Assembly (NCBI GenBank): GCA_903927745.1 | Contig: CAIYOH010000069.1 | Span: 1-49,619, forward strand | Source of the DNA: an uncultured Mycobacteriaceae bacterium | Lineage (GTDB): Bacteria; Actinomycetota; Actinomycetes; Mycobacteriales; Mycobacteriaceae | DNA length: 49,619 nt | Reading direction: 5' to 3' | Shown here: piece after piece, positions 1-7,727 of the stretch | Position numbering within the stretch: the stretch's first letter is position 1 | How the letters are laid out: each line of letters starts with the position of its first letter | Made by a program: the position numbers and the translations under genes | Notes under the pieces: model-generated | Databases searched by the model: none | The model's input: the letters and a program-made list of their open reading frames with translations, nothing else | What the model was told of the DNA's origin: nothing

Positions 1-141
1 CACCACACCCACACCGCCGACTACACCACCCCCACCGGCGCCACCTACCGATCCACCGCCCCACCCCGAGCACCCACCATCATCAACCTCAGCGCCCTCG
101 AAATCCGCATCGGCATCGAACTCGCCCGCCACGCCGCCTAG
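1..141 (+). CDS. C-terminal end of a 13E12/DUF222-type HNH endonuclease family protein (partial)
   Basis: The frame is open from the first base and stops at 139-141, giving the last 46 residues of a protein that begins outside the window. The tail contains TPTGATYRSTAPP followed by LEIRIGIELARHAA. A Pro/Thr-rich stretch followed by a short helix ending in Ala is how many mycobacterial DUF222 plus HNH (13E12 repeat) proteins finish. The HNH motif itself would lie upstream and is not visible. These genes are multicopy in mycobacteria. The gene runs tail-to-tail into the lyase gene that follows, with 17 bases between the two stops. The family call rests on tail similarity only. Confidence 0.6.
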   Translation, partial: HHTHTADYTTPTGATYRSTAPPRAPTIINLSALEIRIGIELARHAA

Positions 142-158
142 AGACTGGTCACTGGCGA

Positions 159-1103
159 TCAGTAGTGATAGGTGTCCGACGGTGCCGGCGAGTGAACTTT
201 CTCGTCCTCGAACTCCGACATCTCGATGCCGTAGGAGCGGGCGAGTTCGAGGATCTTGGTGGCCCGGGCGACGCGCGGGAGGTCCGACCCGTTGCGGATC
301 TCTCCTCCGTCGCGTTCAAACTCGGCGAAAAACTCTTTCGCCCAGCCGATTTCGTCCTGTGACGGCGACAACCCCTCGTTCACCACGGCGCACTGGTCGG
401 GCGACAGGCAAATCTTGCCTGTCATCCCGAATTCGACGGAGACGGCCGTGGCCTCGATGAGCTTCAGTGCGTTGCCTCCGATCGTCGGCCCGTCGATCGC
501 ACTGGGCAGGCCGGCCGCCTTGGCGGCGATGGTGAATCGAGACCGCGTGTAGGCCAAGGTAGTGGGGTCCTCCCCGAGCCCGGTGTCGCGGCGGAAGTCG
601 CCGATGCCGAAGGCGAGCCGGAAAGTTCCCTTCGTCGCCGCGATCTCGGTGATGCGCTCCAGACCGCGGGCGGTTTCCACCAGAGCCACGATCGGGACGC
701 CGGGCAGGCGTTTGGCCGTTTCGGTGACATGGTCCACCGATTCGACCATCGCCAGCATCACCCCGCCCACCGGGGTGCTGGCCAGGGCAGCCAGATCGTC
801 GGCCCACCACGGGGTGCCGAAGCCGTTGACCCGAACCCAGTCGGCATTGCCGGCACGCAGCCAGCGCATCACGTGGTCGCGCGCGGGTGTCTTATCCTTG
901 GGCGCGACGGCGTCCTCGATGTCGAGGACGACGACATCGGCGCGCGAGTCCGCCGCGGCTTGGAAGCGGTCGGCGTGCAAACCGTTGACCAGGAGCCAAC
1001 TCCGGGCCAGCACCGGGTCAAGCCGGGAGCCGATAGCATCGGCGCCATCGGGATTCCCCGCCTCGCTGTCGACCTGTTCAACCATTGCGTGTTCTGTGGA
1101 CAT
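159..1103 (-). CDS. HpcH/HpaI aldolase / CitE-like CoA-ester lyase
   Basis: This is a single-domain TIM-barrel protein of about 314 residues in the HpcH/HpaI aldolase-citrate lyase beta family. Members cleave or hydrolyse CoA thioesters such as citramalyl-CoA or malyl-CoA, with Mg bound by acidic residues. Visible family hallmarks are RSWLLVNGLHADRF near the N-terminus, VVVLDIEDAV followed by a conserved PARDHV, WVRVNG, VALVETARGL (with the metal-binding Glu) and FGIGDFRRDTG. The frame stays open upstream to 1379, but homology only begins after the Met at 1103. A second Met at 1109 is an alternative start. No citrate lyase alpha or gamma subunit is nearby, so this is a stand-alone CitE-like enzyme whose substrate cannot be read from context. 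Confidence 0.85.
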   Translation of the reverse strand: MSTEHAMVEQVDSEAGNPDGADAIGSRLDPVLARSWLLVNGLHADRFQAAADSRADVVVLDIEDAVAPKDKTPARDHVMRWLRAGNADWVRVNGFGTPWWADDLAALASTPVGGVMLAMVESVDHVTETAKRLPGVPIVALVETARGLERITEIAATKGTFRLAFGIGDFRRDTGLGEDPTTLAYTRSRFTIAAKAAGLPSAIDGPTIGGNALKLIEATAVSVEFGMTGKICLSPDQCAVVNEGLSPSQDEIGWAKEFFAEFERDGGEIRNGSDLPRVARATKILELARSYGIEMSEFEDEKVHSPAPSDTYHY

Positions 1104-1227
1104 CGCCATTCCATATGTGCCTAGTCGGTTAGACCTACCGTAGCGCCAGGGCGAGGGGAACGGTTTCCTGGCCCTGCCAAGATCGACGCAGAGGGTGATT
1201 CGGGCGGGTAGCGGTACGCTAAGGCCC

Positions 1228-1737
1228 ATGGCGGTCGATGGTGACAACGCTCCGACCGAATCGGAACCCGCGCCGCGGCCCTTCCGGCGGCAGCCGGGCC
1301 GGTCGCGGGCAGTCGGCAACGCCATAGCCGGAGCATCCCTCGCGCTGGCCGTCCTTTTTGCCTTGGGAGTCGTGGCCACCTACTTCATGCGCGACAGGAC
1401 GGCGATGTCGTCGGGGCCGCAGACGGTGACGGTCACGCCGTCAGCCAAGGCGGCCGGGGCGGACGGCAGGTATTTCACCGCATTGTCCAGTTACGGCCTG
1501 TCCGACAAAGGCAACGAGTCCATGCGCCAGCGGTACCTGGAATTCGGCCATCACGTCTGCTTCTCCCTGCTGCCACCACGCCCGCAGACCCTGGAATCGA
1601 CCATCGACGACATCATGGCCACGGAGAACAAAGACGCCTCATCGGGCAATCCGTGGGCGCCGCCGTTCACCCACGACGACGCCGCGCGCGTGGCCCGGGC
1701 TGCTGTTGACGCCTACTGCCCCGACGTGCCGAATTAG
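1228..1737 (+). CDS. DUF732 domain membrane-anchored protein
   Basis: The product is about 169 residues. It has a Pro/Arg-rich cytoplasmic start, one transmembrane helix at roughly residues 31-53, and an extracytoplasmic DUF732 domain. The domain shows the usual features: YFTALSSYGLSD near its start, a Cys in HHVCFSLL, and a second Cys in the final AAVDAYCPDVPN, which would pair as a disulfide. DUF732 proteins are numerous and functionally unassigned in mycobacteria. The ATG at 1228 was chosen because the 11 extra residues of the longer frame look like upstream non-coding sequence. TACGCT at 1214-1219 sits where a -10 box would lie for a leaderless or near-leaderless transcript. The 3' end overlaps the end of the opposing transporter gene. 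Confidence 0.8.
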   Translation: MAVDGDNAPTESEPAPRPFRRQPGRSRAVGNAIAGASLALAVLFALGVVATYFMRDRTAMSSGPQTVTVTPSAKAAGADGRYFTALSSYGLSDKGNESMRQRYLEFGHHVCFSLLPPRPQTLESTIDDIMATENKDASSGNPWAPPFTHDDAARVARAAVDAYCPDVPN

Positions 1738-3040
1738 ATGTCTCTGAGCACCCGACGAGGCGAAGCGCGACGAGCGCACCGGTGATCATGGCGGCGCCGA
1801 CCGCCCACATCCCGCTGCGCTGGCTGCCGGTCAGATCCCTGAGAAGCCCGGTGATGTAGGGCGCAGCGAACCCGGCGACGTTGCCCAGCGAGTTGATCAG
1901 GGCGATCCCCCCCGCTGATGCCGCGCCCGTGAGGAACGTCGACGGCAGCGCCCAGAATGCCGGCAGCGCGGCGAAGACACCCACGGCGCAAACCGTCACG
2001 GCGACCATCGCGGCGTACGGATTCCCCAGGTACAGAGCGCTCGGGATCGCCACGCCGCCGACAATCATCGGCAATGCCACATGCCACGTCCGCTCCCCGG
2101 TCCGGTCGCCGTGTCGCGCCCACGCCACCATCGTGGCCGCCGCGACGACGTAGGGGACGGCCGTCACCAAGCCGGCCTGCGTGACCGACAGCGTCGTACC
2201 GAACTGCGTGCCGAACCCGGCGACGATCGTGGGGAGAAAAAAGCCGAGCGCGTACAACCCGTAGACGATCGCGAAATACACGGCGCTCAGAGCGAGTACC
2301 CGCGGATGGGTCAGGGCTTTACGCAGCGGCCAGTGGGACTGCGCCTCGATGGCGCGCCGTTCGAGGTCCATGTGCGTGGTCAGCGATCGCCTCTCCTCGT
2401 CGGTGAGCCATCGCGCCTGCTCGGGTCGATCGGTGAGGTAGAACCACGTGGCGAATGCCAGCAGGATCGCCGGGATTCCTTCGACCAGGAGCATGAACCG
2501 CCAGCCGGCGAGGCCGAACACCCTGTCCCCCTGCGTCATCAGCACCCCGGATACCGATGACCCGACCGCCGTGGACAGCGGAACCGCGACGACGAACAAC
2601 GCCACCGCCTTGGTCCGCTGCGCCGCCGGGAACCAATACGTCAGATATAAGATGATGCCGGGGAAGAAACCCGCCTCCGCCATGCCCAGCAGGAAGCGCA
2701 TGGTCACCAGCGCGGTGAGGTTCGGCGCGAACGCCAAGGCGGTCGCGAGGATTCCCCAGGTGAGCATGATCCGGGCAAGCCAGCGCCGGGCGCCGAATCG
2801 GTACAGGGCCAGGTTGCTGGGTACTTCGAGGGTGAGATACCCGAGGAAGAAGATCCCCGAGGCGAACCCGAACGCGGTCGCGCTGAGTCCGAGGTCGCGG
2901 TTCATGCCGTTGGGGCCGGCCAGGCCGATATTGACCCTGTCGAGATAGTTCACGAAGTAGAGCAGGGCGAGAAACGGCATGATGCGCCGCGTGACCTTCG
3001 CCAGCACGCGGTTGACGTCGGGGCTCGCAGGGTTGGCCAT
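1667..3040 (-). CDS. MFS transporter, anion:cation symporter (ACS) type
   Basis: This is a 457-residue major facilitator with about 12 transmembrane helices. The N-terminus RIMPFLALLYFVNYLDRVNIG is the signature of the ACS subfamily (phthalate, tartrate, hydroxyphenylacetate and glucarate permeases). The loop between helices 2 and 3 (FLGYLTLEVPSNLALYRFGARRWLARI) and WRFMLLVEGIPA before helix 6 also fit. The substrate is likely an organic anion but cannot be specified. The last 30 or so residues (after VALRLVGC) are Arg/Gln-rich and run 71 bp into the opposing DUF732 gene. A shift of one frame near 1750 would instead end the protein in RRVLRDI at 1734, so the annotated tail may be a frameshift artefact. 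Confidence 0.88.
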   Translation of the reverse strand: MANPASPDVNRVLAKVTRRIMPFLALLYFVNYLDRVNIGLAGPNGMNRDLGLSATAFGFASGIFFLGYLTLEVPSNLALYRFGARRWLARIMLTWGILATALAFAPNLTALVTMRFLLGMAEAGFFPGIILYLTYWFPAAQRTKAVALFVVAVPLSTAVGSSVSGVLMTQGDRVFGLAGWRFMLLVEGIPAILLAFATWFYLTDRPEQARWLTDEERRSLTTHMDLERRAIEAQSHWPLRKALTHPRVLALSAVYFAIVYGLYALGFFLPTIVAGFGTQFGTTLSVTQAGLVTAVPYVVAAATMVAWARHGDRTGERTWHVALPMIVGGVAIPSALYLGNPYAAMVAVTVCAVGVFAALPAFWALPSTFLTGAASAGGIALINSLGNVAGFAAPYITGLLRDLTGSQRSGMWAVGAAMITGALVALRLVGCSETSNSARRGSRRQQQPGPRARRRRG

Positions 3041-3077
3041 CGTTGCATTTTCCCCCAGTTTGGAAGAATCGGGCGTT

Positions 3078-3581
3078 ATGCCCCACTCGTTCGACGGCTC
3101 GACCGACTCCCCCGCCAGTGTTGAGCAGATTCAGGCGGCGATGGGGCGGGAGGACTACTGGCTGGCCCGCGTCGCGTCGGACGCCAACACGACATCGCTG
3201 GACTCGCTACACGTCGCCACAGACGGCACGGTAACGGTGCGCGTCACCCAGCACCTGGGTCGCCAGTTCCTGCCCGGCGTGGTCACCAACGTCATGCGCG
3301 GGGACTTGACCGTGGTGAACACCGAGACGTGGACACCCGACCGTGATCGCCAGGTGAGCGGGCAGATCATCACCTCAGTGTCCGGCGGATTGGGGTCGTG
3401 TCGAGCGAGAACGTGGCTGACGGCGGCCGACAGCGGCTCCCTGCTGCGTTTTCAGGGGGTCGTTCACGTCAAGATCCCTCTGGTGGGCGGCGCGCTCGAG
3501 AAATCTATCGGCGCCAACCTGGCTCAGAACGTTCCGGAGGTGTTGCGTTTCACCTCGGAGTGGATCGCCAAAAACGCATGA
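3078..3581 (+). CDS. DUF2505 family protein
   Basis: This is a 167-residue soluble protein of the DUF2505 family, whose members have a SRPBCC/START-like fold and unknown function. Recognisable pieces are the opening SFDGSTDSPASVEQIQAAMGREDYWLARV, VRVTQHLGRQFLPGVV, ETWTP and VHVKIPLVGGALEKSIG, and the closing helix EVLRFTSEWIAKN. The ATG at 3078 was chosen because the upstream extension of the frame overlaps the divergent transporter and lacks homology. It lies 37 bp from the transporter start, so both would share a compact divergent promoter. The stop abuts the stop of the following minus-strand gene with no bases between. Confidence 0.8.
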   Translation: MPHSFDGSTDSPASVEQIQAAMGREDYWLARVASDANTTSLDSLHVATDGTVTVRVTQHLGRQFLPGVVTNVMRGDLTVVNTETWTPDRDRQVSGQIITSVSGGLGSCRARTWLTAADSGSLLRFQGVVHVKIPLVGGALEKSIGANLAQNVPEVLRFTSEWIAKNA

Positions 3582-4790
3582 TCACACGAGGTCGTCGACC
3601 TGGGTGGAGAGGTACTCGACGCGCTTGAGTCCGTAGTCACGGATTTCGTCGATGCTGGCGTAGCAGTCGACAGCCATCGTGAGGTCGGCTTCTGCCAGCA
3701 GGCAGCGCAACACGAACTCCACGCCTTCGGCGCCGCCGAGGGCGAGTCCGTACACGTAGGGCCGCCCGATGCCGACAACGGTAGCGCCGAGAGCCAAGGC
3801 TTTGAGGACGTCGACACCCGTGCGCACACCAGAGTCGAACAGAACGGGATTGTCGGGCACGGCTTCGACGACGGCGGCCAGATGTTCCAGCGCAGGAAGG
3901 CCACCGTTAGCCTGGCGCCCGCCGTGGTTGGAGCAGATGATCCCGTCGACTCCATGATCGACGGCGGTGCGGGCATCTTCGGGCGTGCAGATGCCTTTGA
4001 TCAACAGCGGCAGATTGGTCCTCGCGCGGATCGTGTCGATGTGGCTCCACGAGAAGGTCGGATCGGAGAAACACCGGTCCCAGGTGGCGATCGTCTTCTC
4101 GACGGTCAGATCCTCTTCGCTTGACACGCCGGCGAGGCGCCAAAAAGCAGGGTCGGTGACGTAGTTGGCCAGGCATTGGCCGTAGTGCATGGGTATCGAC
4201 GCCTTCTGCAGATCGTAGGGGCGCCAACCCAACGAGCCGGTGTCCACGGTGACCACGATCCCGTCGAACCCCGCGGTGATCGCGCGGGAGACGAAATGCT
4301 CGCACAGTTCGGCATCAGAGGGCGGATACAACTGGAAGAATGCGAGGTTGCCGCGCGAGGCGGCACGGGTCTGCTCCATCGTGCTCGACGACAGCGTGGA
4401 GCACACCAGCGGGACGCCCACTGCGGTGGCCGCCTTGGCGGTCTCAAGGTCACCGTCGGGATGCACGGCACCTAAAACCCCGACGGGCGCAACATAGATG
4501 GGGCTGGCCAGTGTTCTGCCGAACAGCTCGACGGACAGGTCGCGGGTGGTGCGGTCGCGGAGCATGCGCGGCACAATTCCGTAGGTCTGGAAGGCTTCCA
4601 CGTTCTGGGCCTGTGTCAGCCCGTTGCCCGCACCCCCGGCGACATAGCCGAATATCCGCGCGTCGAGCACCTCCTGAGCACGTTTCCTCAGATCCCCGTA
4701 CAACACCGGGAATCGGGGCTGCACGCCGCCGATGCCCGCGGCGTAGATGCCGTACTGGAAGTCACCGAAATTGCCCACCCCATTGCCCAC
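3582..4790 (-). CDS. FMN-dependent alpha-hydroxy-acid oxidase, lactate 2-monooxygenase-like
   Basis: The 402-residue protein matches the Mycobacterium lactate 2-monooxygenase family throughout, an FMN enzyme that converts L-lactate to acetate, CO2 and water. The active-site residues of the alpha-hydroxy-acid oxidase fold are in place: Tyr49 in FGYVAGGAG, FFQLYPP, TVDT around residue 181, GWRP, Lys265 in LLIKGI, the catalytic base His289 and Arg292 in SNHGGRQANGG, and the phosphate-binding DSGVRTG and GIGRPYVYG. The length fits the family (about 390-400). It has no signal peptide and is cytoplasmic. Substrate preference could differ from lactate, because the residue after QLY is Pro rather than Tyr. 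It is divergent from the amidase gene across about 70 bp. Confidence 0.85.
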   Translation of the reverse strand: MGNGVGNFGDFQYGIYAAGIGGVQPRFPVLYGDLRKRAQEVLDARIFGYVAGGAGNGLTQAQNVEAFQTYGIVPRMLRDRTTRDLSVELFGRTLASPIYVAPVGVLGAVHPDGDLETAKAATAVGVPLVCSTLSSSTMEQTRAASRGNLAFFQLYPPSDAELCEHFVSRAITAGFDGIVVTVDTGSLGWRPYDLQKASIPMHYGQCLANYVTDPAFWRLAGVSSEEDLTVEKTIATWDRCFSDPTFSWSHIDTIRARTNLPLLIKGICTPEDARTAVDHGVDGIICSNHGGRQANGGLPALEHLAAVVEAVPDNPVLFDSGVRTGVDVLKALALGATVVGIGRPYVYGLALGGAEGVEFVLRCLLAEADLTMAVDCYASIDEIRDYGLKRVEYLSTQVDDLV

Positions 4791-4862
4791 AGCTGTGCCT
4801 CCAGATCCGGGTACAGGCGTTTCGCGCGACGAGCGAACACCAACATCGTTATCGTGTCATGC

Positions 4863-5696
4863 ATGCCGGCCCGTCGACGCGACCAGCCCGACGCAAGCAC
4901 GGATGCCGTCACCCGCCGCCGGCTCCTGCGGTGGGCCGGGGGCGTCGGCTTGGCGGGCGCTGTCGGCGCCTGCTCGCATGGCGCCGCCACGGGCTCTCCC
5001 CCGCACTCCGCGGCCGGGCCGTCGTCCACCCCCGGTCCGACCACCTCGCCACCCGTGAACACCGCCTTGGCGTCGACGACGTCGACCGCCGTGCCGCCGC
5101 CCGCAACGCAATCCGCGTCGCTGCTCTGCCGGGACGCCTGGGGGGCGCGGCCCGCCCTGGCCGGTGGACGGCGTCACACCATCACCCGGATGACGCTGCA
5201 CCACGAGGCCGTGGTCCTGGGTGAGAACCGAACCGCCCCGGGCCACTTGCGAAGTGACCAGCGTTACCACCAAGACCAAAAGGGATGGATCGACATCGCG
5301 TATCACGTCGGCGTCGACCGCGACGGCAACATCTACGAACTGCGCAGCACCGAGATCGCCGGCGACACGGCGACGGACTACGACACGACGGGCCACTTCC
5401 TGGTCCTGTGCGAAGGCGACTTCGACCAGGAGACCGTGCCGGAGGCCCAATTGCACGGGGCGGCCCTCGCGTTCGCGTGGGCCGCGCAGACCTTTCACGT
5501 CGCCAGCGGCACCCTGGCAGGACATCGCGACCTGGCGCAGACGTCGTGCCCGGGGACGAACCTCTACGCACACCTGTCCTCGGGCGACCTCAAGGGCCGT
5601 ATCGACGAGCTGGTGGCCGGCGGGCCGGTGGACCTCCGGCAACTCTGCGGACCCGATGCCGCCGCGCGGGTCGAGGCCATCGAGGCGGGCGGGTAA
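4863..5696 (+). CDS. Tat-type lipoprotein, PGRP/amidase_2 N-acetylmuramoyl-L-alanine amidase
   Basis: The product has about 277 residues. The N-terminus carries a twin-arginine-like TRRRLLRWAGG, a hydrophobic stretch and the lipobox VGAC with Cys37, so it is probably exported folded and lipid-anchored. A Ser/Thr/Pro linker of about 45 residues follows, then an amidase_2 / peptidoglycan recognition domain with zinc ligands in TLHHEAV and in GHRDLAQTSCPG (His and Cys), plus AYHVGVDRDGNIYE. Such enzymes cut the lactyl-peptide amide bond of peptidoglycan. An in-frame GTG at 4854 would add three residues; the ATG is preferred. The gene stands alone between two minus-strand genes. Confidence 0.85.
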   Translation: MPARRRDQPDASTDAVTRRRLLRWAGGVGLAGAVGACSHGAATGSPPHSAAGPSSTPGPTTSPPVNTALASTTSTAVPPPATQSASLLCRDAWGARPALAGGRRHTITRMTLHHEAVVLGENRTAPGHLRSDQRYHQDQKGWIDIAYHVGVDRDGNIYELRSTEIAGDTATDYDTTGHFLVLCEGDFDQETVPEAQLHGAALAFAWAAQTFHVASGTLAGHRDLAQTSCPGTNLYAHLSSGDLKGRIDELVAGGPVDLRQLCGPDAAARVEAIEAGG

Positions 5697-5726
5697 CCGG
5701 CGCCTAACCGCGGGTGGCGACCGCCA

Positions 5727-6410
5727 TCAGCACTCTTCGCCCGGCGAACGCGCGACGTCGGCCATCCGCCGGTACAGCTCCGCGGGCCGGCCCCGGGTTC
5801 CTTCGGACATGACGCCGCTGGCGACAAGGTGGGCCTTCATCTCCCGGCGAAACCAGTCCCGGTCGAGCTCCTTGCCGATGACGGCCTGGTGCAGCAGCCG
5901 TAACTGGAGGACGGTGAACGTATCCCCGAGCAGCCGGTCGGGGTCCGGCTGCGCCTCGTAGCGGGACCGGATGTGGCTCACCGCCGCGTCGATGATCAGT
6001 CGGTGGTCGTAGATCAAGCGCCCAGGACTGGCGACCGTCATCAGCCGGGTGCCCGCGGCGGAGCGCGACCCCAGCCGCTGCGGGGTCACCACGGCCCAGT
6101 GGGCCACCGAGAGCACCCAGCCCCGGTCGTCGCGGCCGGGTGCGTCGAAGACCCTCAGCTGGTGCGAATGAACGCCCTGCACGCCGGCTTTCTCCCGCAG
6201 CGAGCGGTTGACGGCATCGGCCAGCCGCTCACCCGGGTGCAGGAAAGTCCCCGGCAGGGCCCACCCCGAGGTGTCGTCGCGCCTGACCTGAAGGACCACC
6301 AACCCCTGATCGGGATCCGGCGTGAGCAGCGCGGTGTCCACTGCGACCGACGGGCGGGGGTAGTCGGCCAGGGTGCGCCCCGTTGCATCGCGGAACATTT
6401 TGTCGGTCAT
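5727..6410 (-). CDS. NrtR-like transcriptional regulator (degenerate Nudix domain plus winged helix)
   Basis: This 227-residue protein has an N-terminal Nudix fold (residues about 18-135) and a C-terminal winged helix. It contains GWALPGTFLHPGE and LREKAGV, but the Nudix box is broken: the first catalytic Glu after Arg is replaced by Ser and the paired Glu is followed by Lys. Nucleotide hydrolysis is therefore unlikely. The C-terminal GRPAELYR is the hallmark of NrtR, the Nudix-related repressor of NAD genes that senses ADP-ribose-type ligands. The gene is divergent from an unknown gene, and the 103-bp gap holds two matching 21-bp palindromes, which supports local control. The ligand and regulon here are inference. 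Confidence 0.8.
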   Translation of the reverse strand: MTDKMFRDATGRTLADYPRPSVAVDTALLTPDPDQGLVVLQVRRDDTSGWALPGTFLHPGERLADAVNRSLREKAGVQGVHSHQLRVFDAPGRDDRGWVLSVAHWAVVTPQRLGSRSAAGTRLMTVASPGRLIYDHRLIIDAAVSHIRSRYEAQPDPDRLLGDTFTVLQLRLLHQAVIGKELDRDWFRREMKAHLVASGVMSEGTRGRPAELYRRMADVARSPGEEC

Positions 6411-6438
6411 GCCCGTTACCCTAGCTTGAGTCGGACAA

Positions 6439-6459
6439 TTAGCGCTCTTATTGCGCTAA
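6439..6459. promoter_or_regulatory. Operator 1, 21-bp palindrome in the NrtR-like intergenic region
   Basis: Perfect arms TTAGCGC and GCGCTAA are separated by 7 bases, and the symmetry extends one base further on each side (6438-6460). The same 21-bp pattern recurs at 6467. It lies upstream of both divergent genes and covers the -35 box of the plus-strand promoter. It is the presumed binding site of the adjacent NrtR-like repressor. Confidence 0.7.
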
Positions 6460-6479
6460 TCATGATTTAGTGCTATAAT
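6451..6479 (+). promoter_or_regulatory. Strong sigma-70-type promoter inside the two operators
   Basis: TTGCGC (6451-6456) and a perfect TATAAT (6474-6479) are separated by exactly 17 bp. The -35 box is inside operator 1 and the -10 box inside operator 2, so a bound repressor would block polymerase. Transcription would start near 6486, leaving a leader of about 28 bases to the ATG at 6514. Confidence 0.65.
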
Positions 6480-6487
6480 TGCTCTAA
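6467..6487. promoter_or_regulatory. Operator 2, imperfect 21-bp palindrome matching operator 1
   Basis: The outer arms TTAG and CTAA and the inner GC/GC pairs are symmetric, following the pattern TTAGnGCnnTnATnGCnCTAA shared with operator 1 (17 of 21 positions are identical between the two). Centre-to-centre spacing is 28 bp. It overlaps the TATAAT box. Confidence 0.65.
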
Positions 6488-6513
6488 ATCAGTTGAGATG
6501 CGGAAAGGGTCCT

Positions 6514-7314
6514 ATGAAAAAGAGTTCCAAGCGCGGCCGTCGGACAGTCATCGTTCTCGGCTGCCACGACACCGGCCAGAGGGTCGAGACCATGCTTGCC
6601 GAGCGAGCCGCCGAGTGCGGGGTGGCGATCGTCGCGGCCCACACCTTCGACCGGTACCAACCCGGCTACCAGGACGATCTCGGCGAGACCGAGTCCGTCG
6701 TCACCGCGCTGAGCGAGGCGCTCCGGGGCAGGCACGACGTCTGGGTTCCGTTCGTGGATGACCTTGGCCGTGAGGAGCATGTTCGTCGGATCGGCCTGGT
6801 GCTGGAACGCCATGGGCTCGCCCTGCGGGTGGGCCGCGACCTGTGTTCATGCCCACGCTGCCGCGGGATGAACGAGATCGGTATGGCGTTACGCCGGGAG
6901 GTCCACGCCGTCGACGACCTCGACCAGAGCGTGGTCGCCGCGGCCGGCATGCAGAGCCTGAGCAAGGAGATCGAGATGGAGTTGTGGCGAAACGATCTTG
7001 TGGCACGGCGGGATGCAAAAGCCGCGCCGGGCGACGCGCGCGCGAACAAGACGCTGGCCGAGCGCCTCGAGGAACTCACCGCCGCTCACGGGCCCTGTCC
7101 GCCGTTGCCGTCCGCGACGGCCGACTGGTCGCAGCGCCGGCCCGCTCTCGAACAGTTCGCGGGCTGGCTCCTCCGCAACTGCGGGCTCACGCAGACCGAG
7201 GCCGCGGACCTGCTGAACCAGTCGGGCAACCGCACGCAACACGGCCGGGACTGGCGGCAGTGGACCGTCTCGGCCCTCGTCAACGGTCGTTACGACCGCC
7301 GCTCGGCAGCCTGA
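6514..7314 (+). CDS. Unknown protein under NrtR-like control, with C-terminal helix-turn-helix-like segment
   Basis: I do not recognise this 266-residue protein as a named family. The N-terminal 110 residues look like an alpha/beta domain, with strands RTVIVLGCHD, VAIVAAHTF and DVWVPFVDD alternating with helices. A CSCPRC cluster around residue 110 could bind metal. A charged helical stretch follows (about 125-195). The end, LEQFAGWLLRNCGLTQTEAADLLNQSG then WTVSALVNGRY, resembles the helix-turn-helix tail of large serine recombinases, although no recombinase catalytic domain is visible. The ATG at 6514 follows a GGAAAGG ribosome site. Placement behind two NrtR-type operators suggests a role tied to NAD or ADP-ribose status, but that is inference. 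Confidence 0.75.
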   Translation: MKKSSKRGRRTVIVLGCHDTGQRVETMLAERAAECGVAIVAAHTFDRYQPGYQDDLGETESVVTALSEALRGRHDVWVPFVDDLGREEHVRRIGLVLERHGLALRVGRDLCSCPRCRGMNEIGMALRREVHAVDDLDQSVVAAAGMQSLSKEIEMELWRNDLVARRDAKAAPGDARANKTLAERLEELTAAHGPCPPLPSATADWSQRRPALEQFAGWLLRNCGLTQTEAADLLNQSGNRTQHGRDWRQWTVSALVNGRYDRRSAA

Positions 7315-7317
7315 CGC

Positions 7318-7692
7318 ATGAAGTTGTTCGTTGCGTTTGCGCTGCTGTGGGTGTCTACGGTCGCGACGCCCTCGGCCACGGCAGATGTGTCGGGCTTCCT
7401 TGACGCCGTGAAGGCTGATGGCATCGTCGGCACCCCAGGCTCTGTTCTCGCGAACGGGCATTCCGTCTGTCACACCATGACGGCTGGGCATAACGATCTA
7501 CAGATCGTCCAGAGCATCGCCACCAACGACAGCATTGACTTCACGCAGGCCAGGAGTTTCGTGGTCGACGCGGTCCACTACCTGTGCCCGCAGTTCGAAT
7601 CGTCCTCGTCGCCGAAGGCACCGAAGGTCGTCAAGAAGGTTCCGGTACCGGTATTCAACAACAACGTCGTCATTCATGACATCATGGTGTGA
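7318..7692 (+). CDS. DUF732 secreted protein
   Basis: This 124-residue exported protein has a signal peptide (MKLFVAFALLWVSTVATPSATA, cleavage near residue 23) and a compact DUF732 domain. The domain has GFLDAVKADGIVGTPGSVLANGHSVCHTM and AVHYLCPQF, giving the usual Cys pair. The tail after residue 100 is Lys/Val-rich. It starts 3 bases after the stop of the preceding gene, so the two are probably co-transcribed from the NrtR-controlled promoter. That would be an unusual link for a DUF732 protein. Molecular function of the family is not known. Confidence 0.82.
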   Translation: MKLFVAFALLWVSTVATPSATADVSGFLDAVKADGIVGTPGSVLANGHSVCHTMTAGHNDLQIVQSIATNDSIDFTQARSFVVDAVHYLCPQFESSSSPKAPKVVKKVPVPVFNNNVVIHDIMV

Positions 7693-7727
7693 TGGATTCC
7701 TGAATTCCTGAATTCCTGGGTTCCCGA

